A stretch of DNA of 64,000 nt from Anoplopoma fimbria (Eukaryota; Chordata; Actinopteri; Perciformes; Anoplopomatidae): contig NC_072451.1 of assembly GCF_027596085.1 (NCBI RefSeq), forward strand, positions 2,083,377 through 2,147,376. The letters are read 5' to 3'. Position numbers and translations under genes: made by a program. The notes under the pieces are model-generated. The model was given only the letters and a program-made list of their open reading frames with translations. It searched no databases and was not told where the DNA came from. This document shows positions 1 through 13,046 of the stretch, one piece after another (position 1 is the first letter of the stretch; the number at the start of each line of letters is the position of its first letter).

Positions 1-159
1 ATAAGAATATGAAAGAGATGCTTACAAATTAGTTCAATAATTTAAATATTAATATTTTCTTGTGTGTGTTGGGAATTAAGGTTTCAAACCAGTCACTGGT
101 GGTTTTGTTCGGCATGCAGAGACTAAATGGATAAAAGGAAAACATTTGTTTGCTTGATG

Positions 160-345
160 TCTTCCCACTTTAAAAAATGTCCCCACTTTACAAATATTTT
201 CTCACTCTCCAAAAAAGATGTCCTTGCTTTATCAGAATGTCGACAGTTTTCGTAAACATCCTTACTTTTCAAAATGATCCTTATTTTCCCAAATTGTCCT
301 CACTTTGTTAATGCTTTCAAAAAATATCCTCACTTACAAATTTAT
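160..345 (+). repeat. Degenerate short tandem repeat (TGTCCTCACTTTNCAAAAA type)
   Basis: About eight irregular copies of a 20-25 bp unit (CCCACTTTAAAAAATGT, CCTTACTTTTCAAAATG and similar) in a row. Confidence 0.6.
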
Positions 346-471
346 CTTCACTTTCATGTTGTGTATCATATTTAGTGTCAAACACTCGAACCTCTCCACG
401 CTAAAGAGGCACAAACTTCCCACCTGCCTTCATTGTACTCCAAAGCACACATGCACACTTCAAATGTCCCC

Positions 472-473
<2 letters not shown>

Positions 474-537
<64 letters not shown>
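474..537. repeat. (CA)n microsatellite
   Basis: Perfect CA dinucleotides, about 32 copies. Confidence 0.97.
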
Positions 538-539
<2 letters not shown>

Positions 540-1030
540 TCCCCACACACCTCCACACTGTGCTCACAGGGCCGTCGGGGCTAATAAACGTTCTCCGGGT
601 TAATTATGCGTGCTGCCCATTAGATGGCCGTCCAGGTCGGAGCCGACATGTGTAATTTCCCCGACGTTTATGAATGGAGGCCAACGGCCCACCAGAGGCT
701 CATGGGAAGCAGGTGGCTGCTGGATGCTGGCTCTCCAAACAGGCAACAGGGGGCTTGTTGAGACTCGGCAGCTTTTGAAATGGTCAGGTTCTACGACGGG
801 GATCTCCAAATGACACACCTGAACTCTGAAAGGGAAGGAAACTTCCTCTAATGTGACTTTTTGGAGGGCAAAAAAGTCAACGTTGAAGTCTTTCTGAGCT
901 TTAAACCATCTGGTTTTTTTTTCTCCTGACTTTGTGCCGGACGGATTTGCAGTTTTTCTCGTATTACAACCACAGCTGGTACAGTGAATTCTTTGAGTGA
1001 ACCACTTTGGCTGGTAACCACTTGTCATTT

Positions 1031-2260
1031 CACCATTACCTTGTTCAGCAGAGTATGAAAAGGGTAATTTTCTGCCTTGTTATTTAAAAAGTGCTCCGTG
1101 TAATCTGCTCCTTGCTTACCGTGACCCACAGAATATAAAAAGGAAAGAAAAGTCAGAGCTGTAAATGTAAACGTTAATTGGAGTCCTTCCGGTCAAAGTG
1201 TATTGTAGCAGATGGGAAGTCTGTGATCTACGTTGTGACCCTGGTTCAAAATATATTCTTTAGCAGTGATGCTGGAGGCAGCCTCGGTGACCTCATCAGC
1301 CTTTATTCCGTCCGCAACAGGCTTCTGTGTACAACAAACTAGTTCTGATTAACCCATTAGCAGCTGACGAGGCAGCTATTTCCATATATAGGTGGTGGAG
1401 ACCTAAATCAGAGCAAAAAGGAGAATATTTATTGGTTTAACATCTGCCTGCAGGCCAAAATCACAACTCCAAGCGATTGCTAATGTTGCGCTGTGTCTGC
1501 TGGATGTGTGAAACTGTTTGCTAACACATAAGCTACAGCAACTAAGGTTAGAGTATGTCAAGGTTTTTTATCATTGACAGTCTTGATAACGATGAAGCTT
1601 TTCCCATGTAAAAAAAAAAAATGATATTAAATCAACCAATCAAAGTTACAGAGAGTTGAAAAATGGACCTTTGGTGATTATTATGAGTGTTCTAGTAATG
1701 ACTAGTTTCTTGGCGAATGGGTCGAATGCTTGGGCCCAAGGAATATATAAAAGAAGGAAAGGTCATCACATCATCCTGACATTGCTAGTACTTGTATAAA
1801 GGGCCATATTTTATACATACTCTGTATATTTATAGAGGTATATAGAATTAGGAATAATAGGAAACACTATCAAGAGAGCTGGCTAACGTTTATTGGCTAA
1901 TATTATTAAATATCATTATCAGTTTGATTGTTTGTTGGTTTTTGATAACAAAGATGCTCTATTACAAATCAGATAAATGTAGAACACTACCAACTTGGCA
2001 CCAATGTGAGCTCAGTGATGTAAAGACCCTTGTTTTTTTTGCTTTGCCCCAAGAAGTGCTGCTTGTATCGTTATACCTCTACGGTTGACTCCAGGGAGTT
2101 TGGTTGTTATGCCGTGAATGAACTGAGGAATGTAATTATAATAAAACAATTATAATATTAACTTAAATTGCACACAATTTTATACTGTTTTCTTTGGTCG
2201 CTTGCAGTACAACCACCAAGAGTGAAGTAGAACGAATGGCTGGCTCTCAAAATATGCAAG
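1031..2260. other. Non-coding, nothing recognised
   Basis: AT-rich DNA without plausible exons, tRNA or clear repeat on either strand. Confidence 0.5.
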
Positions 2261-2262
2261 TG

Positions 2263-2266
<4 letters not shown>

Positions 2267-2351
<85 letters not shown>
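2267..2351. repeat. (CA)n microsatellite
   Basis: Perfect CA run. Confidence 0.97.
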
Positions 2352-2355
<4 letters not shown>

Positions 2356-2533
2356 GATTGCTTCCTTTACAGTTAGATGATTTATGCAGATGTGATGCAG
2401 AGCGAGCCATAAATCTCTGTACACTCAGTAACCTGTGTGTTACCTGTTGACTGAACTAGGCTAATGAATGATCAATGAGCTGAGCGTCACGAGACCCGCA
2501 GCACAGTGAAGTTATATCACAACACATGACCTC

Positions 2534-2534
<1 letters not shown>

Positions 2535-2577
<43 letters not shown>
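2535..2577. repeat. (CA)n microsatellite
   Basis: Perfect CA run. Confidence 0.97.
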
Positions 2578-2578
<1 letters not shown>

Positions 2579-3093
2579 TAGAAGGGATGCTCCTTTTTAA
2601 CGTGCAAATGCAAATGAAGCCGCTGTGCGTTTGGCTCTTCCCGCTCTCACCACTTCATGGCCCCGTTGGGAAAAACCCATGAGGGTTTACATCATCCTGC
2701 CCACTAACACCTCCACTCCCACTCTATCTCCATGTGTTTGTATTTTAACAGCTCTCCCGACGCTGCTTCATTATTCAACGCTTTCTCTGACATATTTTCT
2801 GATCACTTCTTTCTACAATCTGAGGAGGCCTGCAATTAAGAAGTCTTTCTGCGTTTGTTATTGTGCTATTTGATAATTATTTGTTTCAAAAGTTTGGGGG
2901 AAAAAAGTAGCGAATGAAAAACCTTATCTGTACTTTTTTCAACTCTCTCCAAAGTGCCGGGGTTGTTGAGAGTTTAAAGGGAGGGGTAAAAACACACACT
3001 AAGGTGCATTTAGGAGATGCTACCGGACGGGACGCCTCACCCACGCATCACCCATTTGCACCCATCAGAAAGCAGAGATGGCTACAGGGAGGA

Positions 3094-3216
<123 letters not shown>

Positions 3217-4394
3217 GAGGAAAACTGTGGGTTTTGACTTTGGAAGCCATTTTTTTTTTTTTTTTTTTGGGTTGTTGAACACCGGCACCACACTGTTTGG
3301 TCTTCCAAAGAGGTGCACAGAGGCAGAATTATTGCATATTGCCTATGACAGTGATAACGACGCGCCGCATATTGGGATTATACTGCCGTGTGAAGTCTTG
3401 GCACCCAGCCTATTAAATATGCATGAATGTTTGAAATGAATTTTGGAGGATTTTTTCCCCCCTCTTCATTGTCAAACTATATAATCATATTCCTGTCTAT
3501 TAAAATTCGGATGAATAATTTAAATGTATGACAGCAGCCAGGCTCTGAAAAGAGAAGGTTTCTGTTCAGCAGCTGGCAGACAAGGTTGCTTTTGATGAGC
3601 GATGCATGCTAAATTGACATTGTTGTGGTGGTGGTGGTGGTGGGGGGCGAGAAAAAAAAAAAGGCAAAGCAAAACAATAAAGAAAGAAAAAACAAGCCGC
3701 CGAAAATTTCACCCCTGTGAAATTTGACGCCACGACTTCAAAAGTGTGACACAGAAAACATATTGGCAGATATGAAATATTCAGCAAGGTTACAGCGAGG
3801 CTGCAGCAGGTGGAAGCGCACGTTCTGTTGGAAAAACACCTGTCAATCTGAGGTCGTTTCATACGCTTTAATACGAGTCAATGACTTTATCGGCATGACA
3901 GTTGTTGCAGAAACCAAGTGCACAATGTGGGCTACATTTTAACAAACAGAAAAAACAATCCTCAGCTTCCCAAAACCAAACACTCGTACTCTGTGTGTGC
4001 ACACGTGGAGATTGACGGTGACGGCAGATTAAATCGTGTCGCTCTGTATCGAAAGCGTCCTCAGTGTGTTTGTCCTGTCGGGGAAACTTCACCAGAACAA
4101 AAAGGGAAAAAGATAAAAGAGACAACATACATATTGAAAATGAATGTAAAGGACAAATGGAAACCCTGAAAACATGTCAAATTATAATAGCTGTGTTTCC
4201 AGACGCTGTCTATTCATTTAGCTGAGTTTAATAAATGTATGGCTTCCTTTTCAAAAAATGACAACACAAATGGTGTTGTCTTGTACATTTTGGAGAAAAC
4301 ATAACTCCAGTACACAAAGTGCCATGTTGTTGGACCACTCACACACAAGTCAGGGAGCTGGTTGACGTGGATTAAGGGGTAAACAAAGTGAAAG

Positions 4395-4860
4395 ACTTTA
4401 AAGGGACAGTTCACCCCAAAATCAAGATATACATATATTTCCTCTAAACTATGGTGCTATTCATCAATCTAGATGGTTGTGGTCTGAGTTGCAGAGTGTT
4501 GTAGATATTGGCCAGAGAGACGTCTACCTTTGCTTTCATATAATTGGACTAGATGTAACTTGTTGCTTGTGAAAACTTGTGAATACTTGCATACAAAACT
4601 CAACAGCAATGTTTCTTTCCAGAAATCAGGACCCGTTAACTCAAGATCATCCACAGACCTTGTAGAACATCAACTCCTGGACACCAGTCTCGTGAAAGCA
4701 TGAGATGTAAACAAACAAACACAGGACTTTCATCCAGGAGACCGCACGGGGGTATTTGACTAGTTGGGAGTGAGAATGTGTTGAACACCAGAGACCAGGA
4801 TTGAAGTCTTGTGTTTTTCATGTGTGGTTATGTTTAGGCCACAAAAACACTTTCACTAAG
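4395..4860 (+). repeat. Teleost interspersed repeat (AAAGGGACAGTTCACCCC type)
   Basis: It starts with AAAGGGACAGTTCACCCC and continues with segments I recognise from a repeat common in percomorph genomes. Class not certain (probably a non-autonomous DNA element). Confidence 0.55.
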
Positions 4861-5639
4861 AAACAATGATTCTGGGTGTACATTTTTTAAGAGTTCTATA
4901 AAAATGTTTGTGAACCAAACAGTAAATGTGCTTGAAACCAATACAAAAGAGACTAAAAACATTCTTCATTATTTTCGCACTGAAAGCTATTCATTTCACA
5001 TTACATATTATATTTAACTCATTGTACCTATAGAAAAAGTATTCATCGGTGAATCTTTAAAGACATTTGTTTTAAATAGTAACAATAAAAGCAAAGAAAA
5101 AAATCATTAATCATCATCATTGACATTTTACTACCAAGATAAAATAAAGGTACAATACATTAGATATATGACTCTTCAGACTTTTTCCTTGCTCTGAGAG
5201 CTGATGCAGAAGATATACAAACTCCTGTGTCGGACCAGACTGAATCTTATATACATAGATATGGGGAATGAGATGGACTGGATGTGCACACACAGAGATG
5301 GAGAGATAGACCGCGGATGTGTGCGTGAGAGTCTGAGGAGACGGCAGAGTGCAAGCTTGAAAGCAAATGCAGAAATTGGAGATATAGCTGTGGGTGGAGG
5401 GCAAACTAACTTTGAACATTCATTGCAGTGAAGTTATTATCCGTCCTCTCTAGAGGTCACAGCCGAGGCTGCTGGGAAGGCTTCTCAAACAGGGAAAAAA
5501 AACTCACCCACATATTGAACTCGCAGAGCACGATATGAGCCTTCACTTATTCCCCAGACTTCAGAGGAAATGTCCTTTATACCCTTTTCTACCAAATTTA
5601 GTGGCATTAAGCAGTTTTTTCAGTAGTCAGTAGACGGGT

Positions 5640-5985
5640 TTGACTTTCTTGTTTTCTCTAGTGTGTCACGTCCAGGCGGAAACCTCCAGTTCTGCCAAGT
5701 GAAGCCAATGCGGAAGTGTCTTAAAACCTGCATTCTCTCTGCTGTCCACCAGGGGGCGACTCCTCTGGTTGTATAGAAGTCTATGAGAAAATGACTCTAC
5801 TTCTCTCTTGATTTATTCCCTCAGTAAACATTGTAAACATGAGTTTATGGTCTCAATCTCTAGTTTCAAGTCTTCTTCAATACAGCATGATGTTCATTTA
5901 GTAAATGATGCTCCATTTAGAGTCAAACAGACCATAAAGCAGGGTATTTTTTTATATGACCACCAGAGGGGGCAAAAGTACAACA
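5640..5985 (+). repeat. Teleost interspersed repeat carrying CTCF-like motifs
   Basis: The stretch around CTGTCCACCAGGGGGCGACT and GTAAACATGAGTTTATGGTC is familiar as a repeat in many fish genomes. It contains a near-consensus CTCF core at 5746-5760 and a weaker one at 5960-5974. Confidence 0.55.
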
Positions 5986-6665
5986 TTTTCATTTTTATAC
6001 TTTTTTACTTTAATAGAATATATTTAATAATCAAAGCTTCGACACCCTTCTTACAAACAATGCAGAATTGTATTCACAGTATTTTGTAAACAATTTTCGC
6101 ACTTTCTTGCCGAACTTGCGCTTACAAAAATCCTTCAAATCTGCTAGAAGTTAAATAAAAAGTGCAGATTGTGTGTATCCACCTTCCAGTCTCTGTTGGG
6201 TTTTATTGTGGATCTCCAATAACAGTATATTATTTACAGTAAGCAGTAATATGACATATATATATACTGTTTAAACTCTTCAATAAAATGAATTACGAGC
6301 TGTTTTATTTAATTATTCATTGTATTATTTAACACCAACTGACTTCTGGGAGACTGGATAAAAGTGCATTATAGTCTTTGGTAAGTGCATTACATACAGA
6401 GTTTAGACTTACAATAGGGGTTAAAGGTGATCATAAAAACATACAAACATTTCTTCAAGAGTCTTTTGTATATGTTCTGGCGTGAGAATGGGAATCAATC
6501 CCATTCAAAAGCTCCGTACCCACCCGCTGTGGGGCTATTAACAGCCAGAAAGCAGCTCGATACTGAACCCACAACACCTGAACAACAGAATTCACAGCCA
6601 ATAACGTTTTGAACCCAGCAGCCTCACGTCTCCTCTCAACATTTAACTTATATATACAAGTATAA

Positions 6666-6670
<5 letters not shown>

Positions 6671-6715
<45 letters not shown>
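6671..6715. repeat. (TA)n microsatellite
   Basis: Perfect TA run. Confidence 0.95.
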
Positions 6716-6718
<3 letters not shown>

Positions 6719-8284
6719 AAAGTACGTATATGAACATAAAAACACAACAACAATGAAATGGAATTAAAAGAGCAGAATGAACATCAAAGACAGATTTGTG
6801 TTTCAAACCTGCTGTTGAGGGTCTGAGACTGTTTTTCTCTGTATTCACTATTTTAGTAGTTGTCTACATGGTGCATTGTCTTTTTTGACACATCCTGTAT
6901 GTTTACGTCTTTGTCTTTTGAAGTAAAGGGAATGGAGAATGCATTTAATGTGTTTTTTGTGTTGGACCATCTGCACTGTGCATGCACTTCATTCGTGATC
7001 GTACACCTCACGTATCAACCCATTCAGCACCAACTGTTCCTCTGGAGTCCTCCGCTCAATAAGTTGGCAACAAATGCAAAAACCTGCGAGATCAAAGAGA
7101 ATATCAGGCCGCTAATTCCACTTCAGATCAGAGAGCAAGATCTTCAAATTAGGTGCAAGGTTTTGAAGTAAACGCTGTTTTGCCACCGAGTTTCATTTAT
7201 TTGCAGCTCCAGCACCCTAATTGGCCCCAGAGGTGAGGAGGAGAGAGGAAGGGATTGGGCGGGGGTTTGCAGACCCAGAGCCAGCTATCCATCTAATATG
7301 TGCGCTAATAAAACAGTCTGGGGAGAAATTGACATTTCGGTGCAAAAAAAAGCGAGGACGTGTAAGATCGGCTAGTGGCCAAGCAAAGAGCCCTGTGGGA
7401 CTCTGAAAGCAAACTCAATATTTCACATCATATTAATTAGACTCTGCATAACAGATCTTCAGACCGTTTGTCACAAAATATTTGCAGACACAGAATTTGA
7501 CCTCTGTTGCACATGCAGAATGTTTTCATCCTGACGAAGCACCTGCATGAACAACATTGATGAGGATACAGGTTCCTTGTTGCTGTTTCAATGGGTTTTT
7601 TTTATGTTTTTATGGGGGTTTTTTTACACAGGATGCAGTGGCAGTAATTGCTGTTATCAAATGTCTTCATACTTTAATACATGCAAACCACAATGTTAGG
7701 TGGTGGCATTTTGGCTCGCACCGGCCAGCGTTATCAGTGCCGAGGGTTTTATCACACAACACCCTCTCCGTGCTTTTATCACTCCGCTCGCAAAGGGCAA
7801 ATAAAGGTTGGGTATTTGATAAAATAAATTATCACGGGTTGTTTACTTTAAGCACGGTCCGTCCACAGAGCCGTGCATTCCCTCTCAATTCAGCAAAGCA
7901 AGCCTTCTTTTGCAGCCAGGGTAATAAAAGGTGAGCTGGGTGGGGCTGTTTGTGTCTGGAAAGTTGTATTTCAATGAATAAAATCTACTGTAATTTGGAG
8001 ATATTGAACCATACATAGTTGCAATTTGTCTCCCTGAAATGGGATTGATTTGGGAAATGTGTGGAATTAACGCATCATGTGCAATCGAATGTGGTTACTG
8101 CAGAACTCGCGATGCAAAGCAAAGATACAAGTGACTGTTGAATTATTTCATTTATGTCAGCAAGCTGTTGTTGGTATTTTCATTTTTTTTTAAGCTGTGA
8201 TAGCAGCATATTAAAGGCATTGCATGTTTAGTGGTTGGTCATATTTGTCCTATACTTTTGTTTAAACTTATTACATTTCCATCA

Positions 8285-8400
8285 TCCTCAGCTGCACTTT
8301 GTTCACACACTGATCTAACATGATGAACATGGTAGACATTATACTTGCTTAACATCACCATGTTAGCATTGTCATTGTTAGCATCTTGATGCATCACTTG
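8285..8400 (+). repeat. Teleost interspersed repeat fragment (CATGTTAGCATTGTCATTG type)
   Basis: Words such as GATGAACATGGTAGACATTA and CATGTTAGCATTGTCATTG fit a repeat family widespread in teleosts. Confidence 0.5.
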
Positions 8401-8859
8401 TATATAGAGCACCACAGAGCGGCTAATGTGGCTGTAGACTCTTATTTTGAAGGCCTTTACACACCGAAGGCTTTTTTTTCGTACTCTGAACGCTAATATA
8501 TATTTTCGAATTGTTAAATACTAAATATAAAAACATACGCCATAGTGTACAAAAACAAGGGGACTCAGGAGTCCAAACAAAGACAGCAAAACCTCGTAAC
8601 TCCAGACAAAGGCGGTGTATACCAGATCAACTCCTTCCATTCTTACCTTTCACAATAAAAGCCCTGGGTTTACCAAATGGAGCTAAAATTCACCCAGAGC
8701 TTTGTTGACCTGGCTGTGGTTTAAGGGCGTCCATTGGTGAGGTTGCAACCAACTCAATACCCAGTGTGCGAAATACCAGGTGGCAATTGTGGGGGTCCAG
8801 TCTCGGACCCCGTTAGACCTCCCCTCACCCCGCCCTTTCCAAGCGTGTCAGAGAACACG

Positions 8860-9085
8860 TGTGTGTTTTGTCCATTCTGGGCTACTGTAGAAACATGGCG
8901 GTGCAACATGTGAAGAGGACCCACTCCTCATGTAGATATGAAGTAATCATTCTAAGCTAACGGAAAACACGACAATTCGTATTTCCAGGCGATTATATAC
9001 CAGTGACAACACAGTGATGAATATTACGTTTCATTTCTGGCAACTAAAACACCCTCAATTCTGGCCCTTTAAGTACAATATATCC
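8860..9085 (+). repeat. Teleost interspersed repeat fragment (CTACTGTAGAAACATGGCGG type)
   Basis: It includes CTACTGTAGAAACATGGCGG, CATGTAGATATGAAGTAATC and TCCAGGCGATTATATACCAG, familiar parts of one percomorph repeat. Confidence 0.5.
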
Positions 9086-9099
9086 TTATCTAAGAAGCT

Positions 9100-12060
9100 T
9101 AACCTTGAAAAACAGCCCCCAGATAATTGTAGACAGTGGACCGGACTGTCTTTGTGCTTTCGGCCATATACAGTGTGTAAGACAGTAAGTAGCAAGTGGC
9201 TGCTTGGGGAGGAAACATCCAGACTCAGCAAGCTGTCGCTGGATAACAGAGTTGTAAAAGACAGAAGTGAGGAGGAGCGTGAGAAGCCGGGGTTTTGTTT
9301 TCCATCTGACACTGATGGATAGCTTAAGCCTGGATGAACCGGCGTCTGGACAGTCCGGACCTTTATGAAATCCTCAGGATTACTTGGAGGAAGGAGCACA
9401 TCAACACCAAGTCACTCACATCCCCTGACTACAACATATACTGTATGTGGAGAGGAGAGACTGTATTACATTTGCATTGCACTGGAGGATTTGTTATTCT
9501 GCGTGTCGTATTACACAGCTTTGTTTGTAGCTTGTCCGCCATGTATTTACTACTTTATTCAAATAAGGGCTTTATAGAGGCGTATGTAATCCTTCAGTTG
9601 ACCTTAAAGTCACCATGAAATGGAAAAAACAACTTTTTGAAAGTTGTTTGCTAATTTTTTTCACACAACAGTATAATCCTATGTAACAGTAAGTGTCAAA
9701 ATATGAAAAAACAAGAAGAGTGTTTTCTCCCTGCTTGAAAAAAACAGCAGGGAGCTGATGCTTTTTGTTGAACGTGTGGAAATAAAGCTCTTTTATATCT
9801 TTGAAATCTCACCTTATTAAACTTTTGATTGATCCTCCTTGCATTACGTCCTGCTGCAACATCCCCATTCAACGCGAGAACATCAAATTAACGAGCCAAA
9901 ATGCTTTTTCACCTCCTGTAGATTGAAGATATGTGCTTTGCATCTGAATATGGCATTATGTGAAATTACGACACAGATAAAAGTAAAAAGGAATAACTAT
10001 TTACGAGCTGCAGTGTTATGAAACCAATGAAACCCACTGTTTCAATTTGACTAAAGAAAGTCCTTGAACTAGTGAAATTCCACTGAAATTATGTCACATT
10101 TTACTTTTCATGCAACCAGGTTGTTTTTGAAGATGAATATTTTTTGCAGCGTGTGTCTTTCACCCACGCTTTGTGTGATCAAGGTCTTCCCTGATGAAGA
10201 ACATGCAGTGGCAGACTGGAGCCAGCTACCATGTTGGAGGACGCTCCTGCTCTGTCAAAAAAAACCTCAAAACTCAATGCCAACTCAATGCCTCCTCACC
10301 AAGGCCTGCTATTCATGCAGCTGGAAACTCTCCCACATGCTGTCAGTGGAAACACAAGGGATGACCGTGGGCTTTTTTTCAAAAGATATTTAAAAAGAAA
10401 AAAGAAAAAGGAAACAGAAAAGGCAGAACTGTTGCTGTCAATGCGATCAAAGGGATTTTGGCAGGGAAGAGGGAAGTTTCACACGATGATTGGGCGTCCA
10501 TAAAAAGAGCTTAAGTCATCGTGAGTGTGCAGTCCTTCATGTTTGGTTTGTAGTGACTATATCAAACCTCTGAAACCTTTCTGTGATATTCTTTTTGGTC
10601 GTCACATCCTAGCGTAGGGAGGATGGAAGGACAGCAGCCGATGCTCCATCCTCTCCTCTGCAGAGGATTCCCCTCAGCTTCATGTTGAGTTACTAACTGC
10701 TGCCTCACAGTGACTGATTTTCCAGATATTGAAGAAGAACGTTGCACCTTCTATGACATACCTGGTCTTGAAATGCATACTGCAAATCATATACATAAAC
10801 TAATCAAGCACCACCTGATTTTAGGTGATTTCTTTGCTGATTTCACAATGATTTTTATGCCCTGCTGTACCATCCGTACAAACACGCTTTATGCAGCTGA
10901 GTTTTGCACAAACATTGTAAAGGATATTTTAAATCCTTGTTGAAACCCCAAAGTTTACAACCACAATGAAATGTCGGTCTGAAATGTGAGGCAGCATGTG
11001 TGAAATGGTGCAAGACACATCTGATATGATCCATTAGATTTAACAGTGCAGCCATACAATAATAGGGTATTGGGTTTGAATACACCGTGCATGAGGCTGA
11101 ATTACCAAATGGGATGAGTCTTCCCCAGGGCCCCTTAAAAAAACATACATTTACTGCAAAGCAATGGGTTTATGGGACTTTGATTACTTGTAACAGAGAT
11201 GTTATGACATGATAAAGGCCAAGGTGGGTCCTGCTTTATCGCCTAATCTTGAGAGTCTACTTTGAAGAGCGTCCCCGTGCCAAGATCTAGTCATGAGACC
11301 TACATCGTTCCAGCCGGCTTTACTTACAAGGTGTATATTTGTAATATGATTTTGGATTAATCATATTACCACACAGTGAACCTGGAGCAGGGGTAGTATT
11401 CTATCACCAGGAATGGAGGACATAATGAGGGCTCAGCAGTTTCTTTTTGTCCCACGGCCCTCTAACAGATATGACCAAGCAGTGTATGTATTAAATAAGG
11501 AAAATACAGAATGTATGCATCTCATGTTGGTCTTTGAAATGTAGCTTTGAAGCTAATCAAATAAATAAATAACTCTTCATTCATTTAGTGGAAATGAAAA
11601 TGAAGTAAAAGAAGAAAGGACAGGTTGAATAAAGATTTCTTAAGCCTACAGACTAAACACAATCTTGTAGCATGTCAGTGATAGAAAGTTATTTTGACAC
11701 AGCAGTGAGTCATTTGCAGACTATAAATAAAGTCTGGAAGTGGTTACAATAAAATTCAGGAACTACCAACTACCAATCATAATAGGAAAATGTACTAACT
11801 AATGTCCTTCTCAAGAAAACCTTCTTGGAAACAGATTATTTATTCAGTTTTCAAGCTCTAGCGTACGTAAATATTTGTAAATATGATTCAATGAAAACTG
11901 AAATAAATATGAGAGACTGTATGCCATTTTTTTATTTACACAATAAATGTTATTCAGTTACACTTTCATAATATGTTTCCTATTTTTATCTACTTTGGGA
12001 CCCCCTGAGAAAAAGTGTCACATGATTAAAAAGTTACTAACCAAACTATACTTTTGTGAC
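9100..12060. other. Non-coding upstream DNA, no gene seen
   Basis: Open frames of up to about 110 codons occur but lack homology, splice context or codon bias. A short palindrome GGATATTTTAAATCC lies at 10922-10936. Confidence 0.5.
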
Positions 12061-12139
12061 TTAATTGGCTAAACATGATCATACAGCGACACCTGCTGGA
12101 AGAAAGACTGTATTACAACACAGTGGAAATAATGGAAGA

Positions 12140-12240
12140 TTCAATTCAATTCAATTCAATTCAGTTTATTTTGTATAGCCCAGAATCACAAATTACAAAT
12201 TTGCCTCAGAGGGCTTTACAATCTGTACACATGCACAAGA
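12140..12240 (+). repeat. Teleost repeat 3' end with (AATTC)n
   Basis: (TTCAA)n-like pentamers lead into GTATAGCCCAGAATCACAAA and GCCTCAGAGGGCTTTACAAT. A longer inverted copy is at 58335-58597. Confidence 0.65.
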
Positions 12241-12319
12241 TGAATTTTAAATTAATTAACCTTACATTGTAAATTTTTATTCTGTACATTTTTATTCCTG
12301 TTCTATCTTTATTTTGTTG

Positions 12320-12530
12320 TATAGTATGTGTATTTATTGTCTGTGTAGTTGTATAGTATGTGTATTTATTGTCTGTGTAGTTGTATAGTATGTGTATTTA
12401 TTGTCTGTGTAGTTGTATAGTATGTGTATTTATTGTCTGTATTTATTGTCTGTGTAGTTGTATAGTATGTGTATTTATTGTCTGTAGTTGTATAGCTGTA
12501 TTTATTGTCTGTGTCTGTGTAGTTGAGCTG
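12320..12530 (+). repeat. 32-bp minisatellite
   Basis: About six copies of a unit beginning GTATAGTATGTGTATTTATT, the last ones truncated. Confidence 0.85.
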
Positions 12531-12534
12531 CTGC

Positions 12535-12580
12535 AACACTTGAATTTCCCCCATGGGGATCAATAAAGGAATATAATAAA
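12535..12580 (+). repeat. LINE-type 3' tail
   Basis: AATTTCCCCCATGGGGATCA followed by ATAAAGG is the stem-loop tail of common fish LINE families. The minisatellite just upstream may have grown inside the same element. Confidence 0.55.
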
Positions 12581-12689
12581 TTGCAAAAATTTAATGAAAA
12601 CAAATTTTACATCAGCTGGTGTTAATTATTATAATTAAAATATCAGTGCCCTTCAAAAAAACTCCCTATACCAGTCATGTCATATATAA

Positions 12690-13046
12690 CCAATCACATC
12701 TTCCCTTCATTCCAGCTCGACCAATCAGAATCGAGCATGTTCAGAGGTGGGCGTTCAGCTCACGGGTGTCCAAAGTTGCTGTAGAGCTCCATTGCGGATG
12801 GATGCGCCTAATCAACGCAGAGCGCGGCTGTGAGATCTGTCTACTGCGCAGGTGCGGCGGCCATTTTATGATGCGCGCAACTGTCCAAATGTTGCAACTG
12901 CGCTGCTCCTGAGAGGACACATGTTCAGGATGCACAGCCGGAACAATGTGGCTTTATTAACAACAGAGGATTAAAATTGTGTTGTTTTTTTGAGCCGAAC
13001 ATTTATTGTTATATATAATTTAAATATTCAGCAAAAGAAAAAAGCA
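12690..13046 (+). promoter_or_regulatory. pitrm1: pitrm1 core promoter and 5' UTR region
   Basis: There are two CCAAT boxes (12690-12696 and 12721-12727), exactly 31 bp apart, a spacing that suits NF-Y. NRF1-like TGCGCAGGTGCG (12845-12856) is followed at once by a YY1-like GCGGCCATTTT (12857-12867) and a second GCGC-rich site (12869-12880). NRF1 and YY1 sites are typical of nuclear genes for mitochondrial proteins. The region is richer in CpG than its surroundings. The start site itself cannot be fixed; about 12870-12960 is likely. Confidence 0.6.

Noticed and set aside
600..1028. 142-codon open frame on the - strand and its + strand partner at 610-813
   Set aside because: No recognised domain, no splice or start context, and no codon bias; long frames of this size are expected by chance in GC-richer non-coding DNA.
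9014..9618. Overlapping open frames of about 100 codons on both strands
   Set aside because: Partly inside an interspersed repeat, no homology recognised, frames overlap on opposite strands.
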